From positions 1 through 7,767 of the forward strand of contig CAYRWA010000081.1 in assembly GCA_964427915.1 (NCBI GenBank): a stretch of DNA of 7,767 bases, written 5' to 3'. The notes beneath the pieces are model-generated. The model searched no databases and was not told where the DNA came from. It saw nothing but the letters and a program-made list of their open reading frames with translations. The DNA comes from JAGLCW01 sp964427915 (GTDB lineage: Bacteria > Caldisericota > Caldisericia > UBA6126). This document shows positions 1 to 5,979 of the stretch, piece after piece. The number at the start of each line of letters is the position of its first letter. The stretch's first letter is position 1. A program made the position numbers and the translations under genes.

Positions 1-2
1 TT

Positions 3-629
3 ACACCCTCTCGCATCTATGTAAAGGTGAACAAGGCAGAAGGAATTCTCCCGCAAGATGAACAAATACCTAGCGAACACTATCAAGTAGGTGAACAGAT
101 TCACTGCTACATATTTTATGTATACCGATCAAAACGTGAGCCCATTATCATGTTATCAAGAACACACCCCAATTTATTGAAAACTCTCATGGAACTCGAA
201 ATACCAGAACTTGCACAAGGTTTAATTGAAGTTAAAAAAATAGTGAGAGAAGCTGGAGTTCGAGCAAAGGTTTCTGTCTTTTCCTCCGAACCAAAAATTG
301 ACCCCGTAGGAACTTGTATAGGAACCAAAGGCTCAAGAATTAATGCAGTAGGCAAAAGACTCTACGGAGAAAAAATTGATGTGATCCGCTGGAGCGATGA
401 CATTACAGCGTATATCGCAAACTCCCTGAGTCCTGCAAAGGTAGATCAGGCAGATGTTACAATAGATCAAGACAACCATATGGCGACCGTTTTGGTGAAA
501 CCTCAGTATTTTTCATTGGCCATTGGGCAAAAAGGCTTAAATGTCAAATTAGCTGCCCGTTTAACCAGTTTCAAACTGGATGTTTTACAAAAGAATGAAT
601 CGCATGAACAGGAGAATGTACCTTTATGA
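3..629 (+). CDS. nusA: Transcription termination/antitermination factor NusA, C-terminal part (5' end outside window)
   Basis: NusA binds RNA polymerase and nascent RNA and modulates pausing, termination and antitermination. The open frame runs in from the left edge (first whole codon at 3), so the GTG at 27 is an internal valine and not the start. The 208 visible residues begin inside the S1 domain (about 1-55) and continue into KH1 (about 85-145) with the RNA-binding loop GTKG at 107-110 followed by GEKIDVIRW. KH2 follows (about 150-198) with SLAIGQKG and then LNVKLAARLT, a hallmark of NusA. The protein stops about ten residues after KH2, so it lacks the acidic AR repeats of the Escherichia coli protein, as is usual outside Proteobacteria. 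The TGA stop overlaps the infB ATG by 4 nt, and no ylxR or ylxQ gene lies between them. Identification is secure; only the N-terminal domain is unseen. Confidence 0.96.
   Translation, partial: TPSRIYVKVNKAEGILPQDEQIPSEHYQVGEQIHCYIFYVYRSKREPIIMLSRTHPNLLKTLMELEIPELAQGLIEVKKIVREAGVRAKVSVFSSEPKIDPVGTCIGTKGSRINAVGKRLYGEKIDVIRWSDDITAYIANSLSPAKVDQADVTIDQDNHMATVLVKPQYFSLAIGQKGLNVKLAARLTSFKLDVLQKNESHEQENVPL
610..615 (+). promoter_or_regulatory. Ribosome binding site of infB
   Basis: AGGAGA lies 10 nt before the ATG at 626, inside the last codons of nusA. It is a good Shine-Dalgarno match and supports the 4-nt-overlap start, where coupling to NusA translation is also likely. Confidence 0.6.
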
Positions 630-2623
630 GTGATAAGAAAGTTCGAGTGTACGAACTAGCAAAAGAATTGGGTGTTACCTCCCAAGCCTTAATGGTGATT
701 TTAAAAGATTTAGGAGAGTCTGTAAAAAGCTACTTGTCTACAATAGAGCAAGAAACAGCTGAAGCAGTACAAGAGATTGTACATTCTCAAAATGAAGAAA
801 GAAAAAAGAAAAAACAAGAAGAAGCCCTGAAAAAAGGGATTCCTATTACAGCAACCGAGAAACAACCCCAAAAAGAGTCACAAGAAGAAAGTAAAGAAGA
901 AAAAAAAGAAGAAAAATCAAACGAAGAAGTTGTTTATTTTAATGCAGATCAGATGTGTCGATTGCTTCACATAGAATACACTGTGCTGCAAACTCGGCTG
1001 CTAAAATATGGGATTGTGTCCTATTCTCCCAAAGATCCTGTTCCCGGTTTTGCTGTCAAATCCTTGTGTGAAACATACGATATACCTCTGGAGTATAACG
1101 TTGACGAAACCATTGACCATCGTTTTTTTAAACCAAGAGCTCCAGTTATTACCATTATGGGCCATGTTGATCATGGCAAAACGACCCTTTTAGACTATAT
1201 TCGTAAAACCCGAGTAGCCGATAAAGAATTGGGCGGAATTACGCAAGCTATCGGTGCATACAGTGTTGAATGCAATGAAAAACAGATTGTTTTTATTGAC
1301 ACTCCTGGTCACGAAGCTTTTACTGCTATGCGAGCAAAAGGTTCCGAAATTACAGATATTGTCGTGCTTATTGTTGCAGCAGAGGATGGCATTAAAGAAA
1401 CCACCCTTGAGGCTATTGATCATGCAAGAGCCGCAAAAGTTCCCATTATTGTTGCTATCAATAAGATTGACCTGGACAATGCAAATATTGAAAGAGTAAA
1501 AACGCAATTGGCAGAGCATGACTTGAATCCAGAAGAGTGGGGTGGTGATACCATCGTCGTTCCTATATCAGCCAAAAAAGGTATTGGAGTGGACGATCTT
1601 TTGGAGATGATTCTTCTAAAAGCTGAAATGATTGAGCTGCATACCAGCACATTAGCCGATTTTGCGGGAACAGTTATTGAATCCAATATAACAAAAACAT
1701 TTGGATCCCAAGCCACCATTATTGTTCAAACAGGCACTCTTCGAAGAGGAGATGTGATAACAATTGATGGAAACGCAGAATACAAAATTCGTGTTTTAAA
1801 TGATGATCTTGGTAGTACAATTAAAAAGGCAGCTGCCCTAACACCTGTTAATGTAAAAGGACTGCCTGAAATACTCAAACCAGGTTCTGTTGTCCATGCT
1901 GCAAAGAATTTTATACCCTACCAAGAAAAAGAACTTCCTGAGAAAACAGAAGAAATTTCTCCTCAAGAAGATGAAGCAGATTGGGCTGAGGATTTCTTAT
2001 CCGAAAAAGAAACAGTCGAACAATTCAATGTTATTATTAAGGCAGATGGAGAAGGTACTCTTGATGCTTTGCAAGTAGCCCTTGATAAGATCAAAGTAGA
2101 GGGTGTTGAGCTTAACGTTGTTAGGCAGGGTGTTGGCATTATTACAGAAGATGACATTCTACTAGCTTCTGTCAGCAAAGCAAACATTTATGGCTTTAAT
2201 AGTACAGCTAGCCCTGGAGCACGGGCAGAAGCAAAAAATAAATCTATACGACTAAAAACCTATCGGATTATTTTTGAGCTTCTCGATGACATCAAGTCTG
2301 GAATGAAAGGTGTTCTTGCCCCCGAAGAAACAGAAGAAGTCCTTGGAACAGCCGAAGTCAAACAGGTCTTTAAGGTACCTAGAGCTGGTTCCATCGCGGG
2401 TTGTATTGTTCGATCAGGAATCATACGAAGAAATGCCAAAGCACGTATTATTCGCGATCGTTCCATCATTTTTGAATCAAAAGTTTCTTCGCTAAGACGC
2501 TTTAAAGAGGATGCCAGAGAAGTCCGTGAAGGATATGAGTGTGGCATTGGCATAGAAAACTTTAACGACGTGAAAGCCGGCGATACTATTGAGGTTTTCC
2601 AAATGGTGGAAAAACCACAGTAA
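626..2623 (+). CDS. infB: Translation initiation factor IF-2
   Basis: IF-2 is the GTPase that delivers fMet-tRNA to the 30S P site and promotes 50S joining. The 665 residues start with an IF2_N module (about 5-52, VRVYELAKELGV), then a short Lys/Glu-rich linker (about 56-100). A second, divergent helical module follows (about 102-160). The G domain has G1 GHVDHGKT (179-186), a G2 switch GGITQAIGAY (203-212), G3 DTPGHEAF (225-232) with the catalytic His229, G4 NKID (279-282) and G5 SAKKG (315-319). Domain II spans about 345-430, and an acidic linker (432-463) leads to domain III (FNVIIKADGEGTLDAL, from about 467). The tRNA-binding C-terminal domain ends with GYECGIGIENFNDVKAGD. The length is short compared with E. 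coli (890) and near Gram-positive forms (700 to 750). All GTPase residues are intact. It overlaps nusA by 4 nt and is 1 nt from ylxP. Confidence 0.98.
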   Translation: MSDKKVRVYELAKELGVTSQALMVILKDLGESVKSYLSTIEQETAEAVQEIVHSQNEERKKKKQEEALKKGIPITATEKQPQKESQEESKEEKKEEKSNEEVVYFNADQMCRLLHIEYTVLQTRLLKYGIVSYSPKDPVPGFAVKSLCETYDIPLEYNVDETIDHRFFKPRAPVITIMGHVDHGKTTLLDYIRKTRVADKELGGITQAIGAYSVECNEKQIVFIDTPGHEAFTAMRAKGSEITDIVVLIVAAEDGIKETTLEAIDHARAAKVPIIVAINKIDLDNANIERVKTQLAEHDLNPEEWGGDTIVVPISAKKGIGVDDLLEMILLKAEMIELHTSTLADFAGTVIESNITKTFGSQATIIVQTGTLRRGDVITIDGNAEYKIRVLNDDLGSTIKKAAALTPVNVKGLPEILKPGSVVHAAKNFIPYQEKELPEKTEEISPQEDEADWAEDFLSEKETVEQFNVIIKADGEGTLDALQVALDKIKVEGVELNVVRQGVGIITEDDILLASVSKANIYGFNSTASPGARAEAKNKSIRLKTYRIIFELLDDIKSGMKGVLAPEETEEVLGTAEVKQVFKVPRAGSIAGCIVRSGIIRRNAKARIIRDRSIIFESKVSSLRRFKEDAREVREGYECGIGIENFNDVKAGDTIEVFQMVEKPQ

Positions 2624-2624
2624 T

Positions 2625-2912
2625 ATGGCAACCGAGATTGCCCTTCTCACTGTCGAGATGAGATTGCCGGGAATTCAAAGTCTAAAAGAAAAAAGAAGAA
2701 TTCTTCAGTCCATGATACGAAAATTGAAGTCGAAGTTTAATGTGGCAATAAGCGAAACAGATTTGCACGATACATGGCAAAGAGCTGAATTATCTATTGT
2801 GTCAATCAACACTCAATGGAATGAGCTACAACGCACAATTGGCTACATACAAAACTGGATTCAAAGCCAATATGAAGTTGAAGTGATTGAAGATAGGATT
2901 GAGAGATTATGA
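2625..2912 (+). CDS. ylxP: YlxP/DUF503 family protein
   Basis: This 95-residue protein belongs to the DUF503 family (YlxP of Bacillus), found in many bacteria between infB and rbfA. Diagnostic stretches are LPGIQSLKEKRR (14-25), KFNVAISETD (37-46) and WQRAEL (51-56). The family has a small alpha/beta ferredoxin-like fold. Its function is not firmly established; the location suggests a role in ribosome assembly or translation, but that is inference. I chose the ATG at 2625, one base after the infB stop, over an in-frame ATG at 2589 inside infB, because the family starts directly with the strand EIALLTVEMRLPG. No convincing Shine-Dalgarno is seen, so reinitiation after infB is likely. It overlaps rbfA by 4 nt. 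Confidence 0.93.
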   Translation: MATEIALLTVEMRLPGIQSLKEKRRILQSMIRKLKSKFNVAISETDLHDTWQRAELSIVSINTQWNELQRTIGYIQNWIQSQYEVEVIEDRIERL

Positions 2913-3325
2913 GAAGTTATCATAAAGAAAAATTAGAAAAACGAATTCGAGAAGCTTTGAGTCAAATTTTGGTATATGATATTGAAGATCCAAGATTGCA
3001 GTCTTGTTTAGTAAATCGAGTTGTGTGTTCAAGAGATTTTCGGCTTGCCAAGATATACATTAGTTTTTTTGGTGGACCGGAAGCAGAAAAATCTGGACTT
3101 CAAGCTCTGCGAAGTTCATCGAAATTCATTCAAACCAATCTGGCTTCGAAAATCCAAGTACGATTTGTTCCGCTTTTGTCTTTTTTTATTGAAGAAGATC
3201 CAGACAAAAGTTTACAATCTATGAAAAGAGTATCAAAAGTATTGGAGGAAGAATCAAATCTGTCTTCCCAAAAGACCGATGAATTGGGAAAAGATGAGGA
3301 TGAGATTCAAGAGGATTCCCCGTAA
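2909..3325 (+). CDS. rbfA: 30S ribosome-binding factor RbfA
   Basis: RbfA is a single KH-type protein that binds the 30S subunit near helix 1 and the 3' end of 16S rRNA during late maturation and cold adaptation. Family signatures in the 138 residues are an N-terminal helix (KLEKRIREALSQIL), DPRL (27-30), the strand SRDFRLAKIYIS (41-52), and the ALRSSSKFIQTNLASK helix leading to IQVRFVPLLSFFIEED (82-97). The interhelical AxG kink of typical RbfA reads SSK here (70-72). The last 25 or so residues form a charged, mainly acidic tail that is probably disordered. The ATG overlaps the ylxP stop (ATGA); AGGA at 2895-2898 is a plausible ribosome site. Position after infB and ylxP fits the common bacterial order. 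Confidence 0.95.
   Translation: MRSYHKEKLEKRIREALSQILVYDIEDPRLQSCLVNRVVCSRDFRLAKIYISFFGGPEAEKSGLQALRSSSKFIQTNLASKIQVRFVPLLSFFIEEDPDKSLQSMKRVSKVLEEESNLSSQKTDELGKDEDEIQEDSP
3311..3315 (+). promoter_or_regulatory. Possible ribosome binding site of nrnA
   Basis: GAGGA lies 14 nt before the ATG at 3330, a longer gap than usual. In-frame ATGs at 3279, 3294 and 3300, inside rbfA, are alternatives. The 3330 start is preferred from protein family length and N-terminus, not from this site. Confidence 0.35.
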
Positions 3326-3329
3326 CGAT

Positions 3330-4292
3330 ATGTTTCGATTTTTTTCTACTATAGACCCTTCTACTCATATTCTTCTGTGTACACACGAAAACCCTGATAT
3401 TGATGGCGTAAGTTCATTAGGAGTTTTGTTTCATTGGCTTACAGCCAAAGGCTTTTCAGTTCAAAGCATTATTCAACCTCCCATTCCAGGAACGCAGTAT
3501 CTTCATGGAGTTGCTACAGCTTCTACAGATCCTTCCCTATTGCAATTGCAAAAACCGCCCATGGTAGTTTCCTTAGATTGTGCTACGTCTGAAAGAATAT
3601 GGCCCCAATCGATTCTTTCAGCGGCTACTATGCGTGTGAATATTGACCATCATATCGACAATCCTTTGTTTGGTGATCAGAATTATGTGGATCCTACCTT
3701 GTCTTCTACTGCTGAACTGTTGTATACAGAAGTAAGAAAAGTAGAATCTGACCTGCCTCTGGAGATACTAGAAAACTGTTATGCAGGTATTTTATTTGAT
3801 ACGGGGGGATTTCGTTATAGCAATACCACAGATAGGACCTTTCAGCATGCAAAAGAGATGGTACAATTGGGAGTTCATCCTGCAAGAATGGCACAAAATG
3901 TCTTTCAATCCTACTCAAGTCAAACATTCCAAGCACTACAGTGTGCTCTGCAAAACTGCGCCTACGAGAAACAAACCCCTTCCTATGTTTTTGCCCACGT
4001 ATCCCATGATAGAATTCAAGAGCACCAGTTAGCTTCCCATGATTTTGAAGGAGTTGTCGATATTCTGCGGTTGCATCAAAATACAGATATCGTTGTTCTT
4101 GTTAGAGAATTGGGACCAAATCAATGGAGAGGAAGTATCCGAAGTGTTGAACACTATTCCATACTGGGCATTGCACATTCTTTTCTTGGAGGTGGACACC
4201 ACAATGCCGCAGGATTTTCTTTCCATGGAACCTTGCAGGAACTACAGAAACGAATACTAACTCAAATATCATCTCTTTCCCTATCGAATTGA
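3330..4292 (+). CDS. nrnA: DHH/DHHA1 phosphoesterase, NrnA-like (oligoribonuclease / pAp phosphatase)
   Basis: NrnA proteins degrade 2-5 nt RNAs from RNA turnover, and many also dephosphorylate 3'-phosphoadenosine 5'-phosphate, using two Mn ions. With the ATG at 3330 the protein has 320 residues, the normal family length. Metal and catalytic motifs are complete: HENPDIDG (19-26, with H19, D23, D25), D83 in VVSLDCATSERI, the DHH triad (106-108) in NIDHHIDN, and D157 with R162 in FDTGGFRYSNTT. The C-terminal DHHA1 substrate-binding motif GGGHHNAAG spans 287-295. It starts 4 nt after the rbfA stop and ends 10 nt before truB. A DHH gene between rbfA and truB is known from several non-proteobacterial lineages. 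The family is certain. The exact substrate (nanoRNA, pAp or a cyclic-dinucleotide product) is inferred. Confidence 0.9.
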   Translation: MFRFFSTIDPSTHILLCTHENPDIDGVSSLGVLFHWLTAKGFSVQSIIQPPIPGTQYLHGVATASTDPSLLQLQKPPMVVSLDCATSERIWPQSILSAATMRVNIDHHIDNPLFGDQNYVDPTLSSTAELLYTEVRKVESDLPLEILENCYAGILFDTGGFRYSNTTDRTFQHAKEMVQLGVHPARMAQNVFQSYSSQTFQALQCALQNCAYEKQTPSYVFAHVSHDRIQEHQLASHDFEGVVDILRLHQNTDIVVLVRELGPNQWRGSIRSVEHYSILGIAHSFLGGGHHNAAGFSFHGTLQELQKRILTQISSLSLSN

Positions 4293-4297
4293 AAGGA
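4292..4297 (+). promoter_or_regulatory. Ribosome binding site of truB
   Basis: AAAGGA lies 5 nt before the ATG at 4303 and overlaps the nrnA stop codon. It supports the chosen truB start. Confidence 0.55.
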
Positions 4298-4302
4298 ATC
4301 GG

Positions 4303-5025
4303 ATGAAATCTGTCTATTTTCCAACCCCTCATCCAACTATTTCCGGACTCCTCCTTGTCAATAAGCCCAAAGGCATTACTTCCTTTGATGTTATTCGTAT
4401 CCTGCGTTTGAGGACGGGTCTTTCAAAAATGGGACACGGAGGTGTTTTAGACAAGAATGCAACAGGCCTTCTTGTTATAGGAGTGGGCAAGGCAACTAAA
4501 AAAATGGCCCTGCTCTTAGAAGGATCCAAGAGCTACACTTGTTCAATAGTAATAGGGGCAGGCTCCGATACCCATGATTGGCGAGGACATCGCTGGACGT
4601 TTAAACCCATCCCTTCAGATGTTACCCCTCTTGGAGTTAAGGAGCTTTTGGCAGCAAAATTTACAGGCACTATCCAACAGAAACCACCCCTATATGCAGC
4701 CTTGAAAAAAAACGGTAAAAAGTATTATCAGTATGCTCTTTCTGGCGAGTCCTTGGAGATAGAGAGTAGAGAGGTTTCTATTCCCTCTCTTCGACTTGTT
4801 TCCTATGTCCATACGTCCTATCAGGCACAAATGATACTTTCTGTTACCTGTTCAAAAGGAACCTATATACGATCGCTAGCCCGTGATATTGGCTTGGAAC
4901 TAGGATCTGTTGGTGTTGTAAAAGATTTGTGCAGAACACATATTGGCGATTATTCCCTTGCCCAAGCGATCCCGCTTTCCCATCTTACCTCCTTAGAAGA
5001 TGTACAGAAAGCCGTTGTATCATGA
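4303..5025 (+). CDS. truB: tRNA pseudouridine(55) synthase TruB
   Basis: TruB isomerises uridine 55 in the T-loop of tRNA to pseudouridine. The 240-residue protein has GLLLVNKPKGITSFDVI (15-31), the catalytic loop GHGGVLDKNATG with nucleophile Asp50, and Tyr78 in KSYTC. Further motifs are a variant GSDTHDWRG (87-95), QKPPLYAALKKNG (126-138) and CSKGTYIRSLARDIG (183-197) with the active-site Arg190. It closes with LCRTHIGDYSL. There is no room for a C-terminal PUA domain, so it is the short form. The loop is unusual: families normally read G-T/A-L-D-P, whereas here it is V-L-D-K, and the usual PPxYSA is PPLYAA. Catalytic Asp, Tyr and Arg are all present, so activity is expected. The last codon overlaps ribF in an ATGA junction. 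Confidence 0.95.
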   Translation: MKSVYFPTPHPTISGLLLVNKPKGITSFDVIRILRLRTGLSKMGHGGVLDKNATGLLVIGVGKATKKMALLLEGSKSYTCSIVIGAGSDTHDWRGHRWTFKPIPSDVTPLGVKELLAAKFTGTIQQKPPLYAALKKNGKKYYQYALSGESLEIESREVSIPSLRLVSYVHTSYQAQMILSVTCSKGTYIRSLARDIGLELGSVGVVKDLCRTHIGDYSLAQAIPLSHLTSLEDVQKAVVS

Positions 5026-5945
5026 TCCAGAAACAAATTGGATGCATAGGCAATTTTGATGGAGTTCATCGGGGCCATCAAGAACTGATTCGAACGACGC
5101 AATGCATTGCAGAAAAAGAGCAACTAAAACCTATTCTTATTACGTTCCAAACCCATACAAAGATCCAAGATGAGAGTTCCTATCTCACTACATCCGATGA
5201 AAAAAGCCATATTATTCACAATATAGGCATCGAAAAAGTTGTCCAACTTGATTTCCCTGGCATTATAGCTGACATGACTCCCGACGAATTTGTGGAGCAT
5301 ATTTTGATACATTCCTTACAAATGACACATGTAATTGTCGGGGAAAATTTTTGTTTTGGAAAGAATCGTTCTGGAGATAGTTCTACTTTGCAAAGGATTG
5401 GAAAAGAGAGGAATATCGGTGTTACAATCGTTCCTTTGGCAACGTATCAAGACTCTCCCATCAGCAGCACACATATTCGCAACGCAATTGACGCAGGGAA
5501 TATGGAAAAATCCAACGCTATGTTGGGATATCCTTTCTTTAATCAAGGCATCATTGTGCCAGGCAAGAAACGCGGTCGAACGATGGGAATCCCCACTGCA
5601 AATTTGCACCCTCGCAATGCAATGAAGAAGAATCCAAAAGAAGGTGTGTACATTACTCAAATACTTCTACATGACCAGTTGTTTCCGTCCATTACGCATA
5701 TTGGTCCCAAACCTACATTTCAAGAATCGGATGCCGGGATTGAAACCTATCTTCTTTCTCATAGCGGTAACTTTTATTCTCAACGATTTGTGGTTCTTTG
5801 GCTTAAACGTATACGGGATGTACACTGTTTTGATTCGGAACAAGAATTGGTTCAACAAATCCAAAAGGATATCCAAACTACAAAAGATTACTTCGCTGCC
5901 AATGATTCGCTTTCTGAACTACCTACGATTCTTACAAAGCTATAG
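5022..5945 (+). CDS. ribF: Bifunctional riboflavin kinase / FMN adenylyltransferase
   Basis: RibF phosphorylates riboflavin to FMN and adenylylates FMN to FAD in the cytosol. The 307 residues match the family length. The N-terminal nucleotidyltransferase domain shows GNFDGVHRGH (10-19, HxGH-type ATP motif), IVGENFCFGKNRSGD (105-119) and SSTHIRNAIDAGN (148-160). The C-terminal kinase domain shows GKKRGRTMGIPTAN (181-194), EGVYI (207-211), IGPKPTF (227-233), Glu241 in ETYLL, and the terminal CFDSEQELVQQIQKD. Both active sites look intact. I chose the ATG at 5022, which overlaps the truB stop, over an in-frame ATG at 4929 inside truB, because NFDGVHRGH should lie near the N-terminus. No strong ribosome site is seen, so translational coupling is likely. 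The frequent downstream partner rpsO is absent; the next gene is convergent. Confidence 0.97.
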   Translation: MIQKQIGCIGNFDGVHRGHQELIRTTQCIAEKEQLKPILITFQTHTKIQDESSYLTTSDEKSHIIHNIGIEKVVQLDFPGIIADMTPDEFVEHILIHSLQMTHVIVGENFCFGKNRSGDSSTLQRIGKERNIGVTIVPLATYQDSPISSTHIRNAIDAGNMEKSNAMLGYPFFNQGIIVPGKKRGRTMGIPTANLHPRNAMKKNPKEGVYITQILLHDQLFPSITHIGPKPTFQESDAGIETYLLSHSGNFYSQRFVVLWLKRIRDVHCFDSEQELVQQIQKDIQTTKDYFAANDSLSELPTILTKL

Positions 5946-5964
5946 TTATTGACCCCAATAATTC
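5943..5964. terminator. Short AT-rich inverted repeat in the ribF/ftsH convergent gap, possible weak bidirectional terminator
   Basis: TTATTG (5946-5951) and CAATAA (5956-5961) are perfect inverted copies around an ACCC loop. One A-T pair and one G-T wobble can extend the stem into the ribF stop codon. It is the only hairpin I see in the 34-nt gap between the two convergent stops, which is where a terminator is expected. The stem has few G-C pairs and no T-run follows on either strand, so intrinsic termination would be weak. It may be chance in AT-rich DNA. Confidence 0.25.
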
Positions 5965-5979
5965 TACCAAAACCATAAT

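Noticed and set aside
27..29. GTG as start of nusA
   Set aside because: The frame is open to the left edge and the upstream residues (TPSRIYVK) continue the S1 domain.
900..907. Run of eight A in infB as a slippage or phase-variation site
   Set aside because: It lies in a Lys/Glu codon-rich linker where such runs are expected. A similar A8 run in truB (4705-4712) and T7 runs in rbfA also sit in intact frames. Nothing suggests programmed shifting.
785..925. Purine-rich AAG/GAA stretch as a tandem repeat
   Set aside because: It has no fixed period and simply encodes the Lys/Glu-rich linker of IF-2.
1190..1519. 109-residue minus-strand open frame opposite the IF-2 G domain
   Set aside because: It is antisense to highly constrained GTPase motifs and its composition looks like a shadow.
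2260..2631. 123-residue open frame on the minus strand inside infB
   Set aside because: It lies opposite a clearly conserved part of IF-2, is Ser/Arg/Pro-rich as antisense shadows often are, and shows no recognisable domain.
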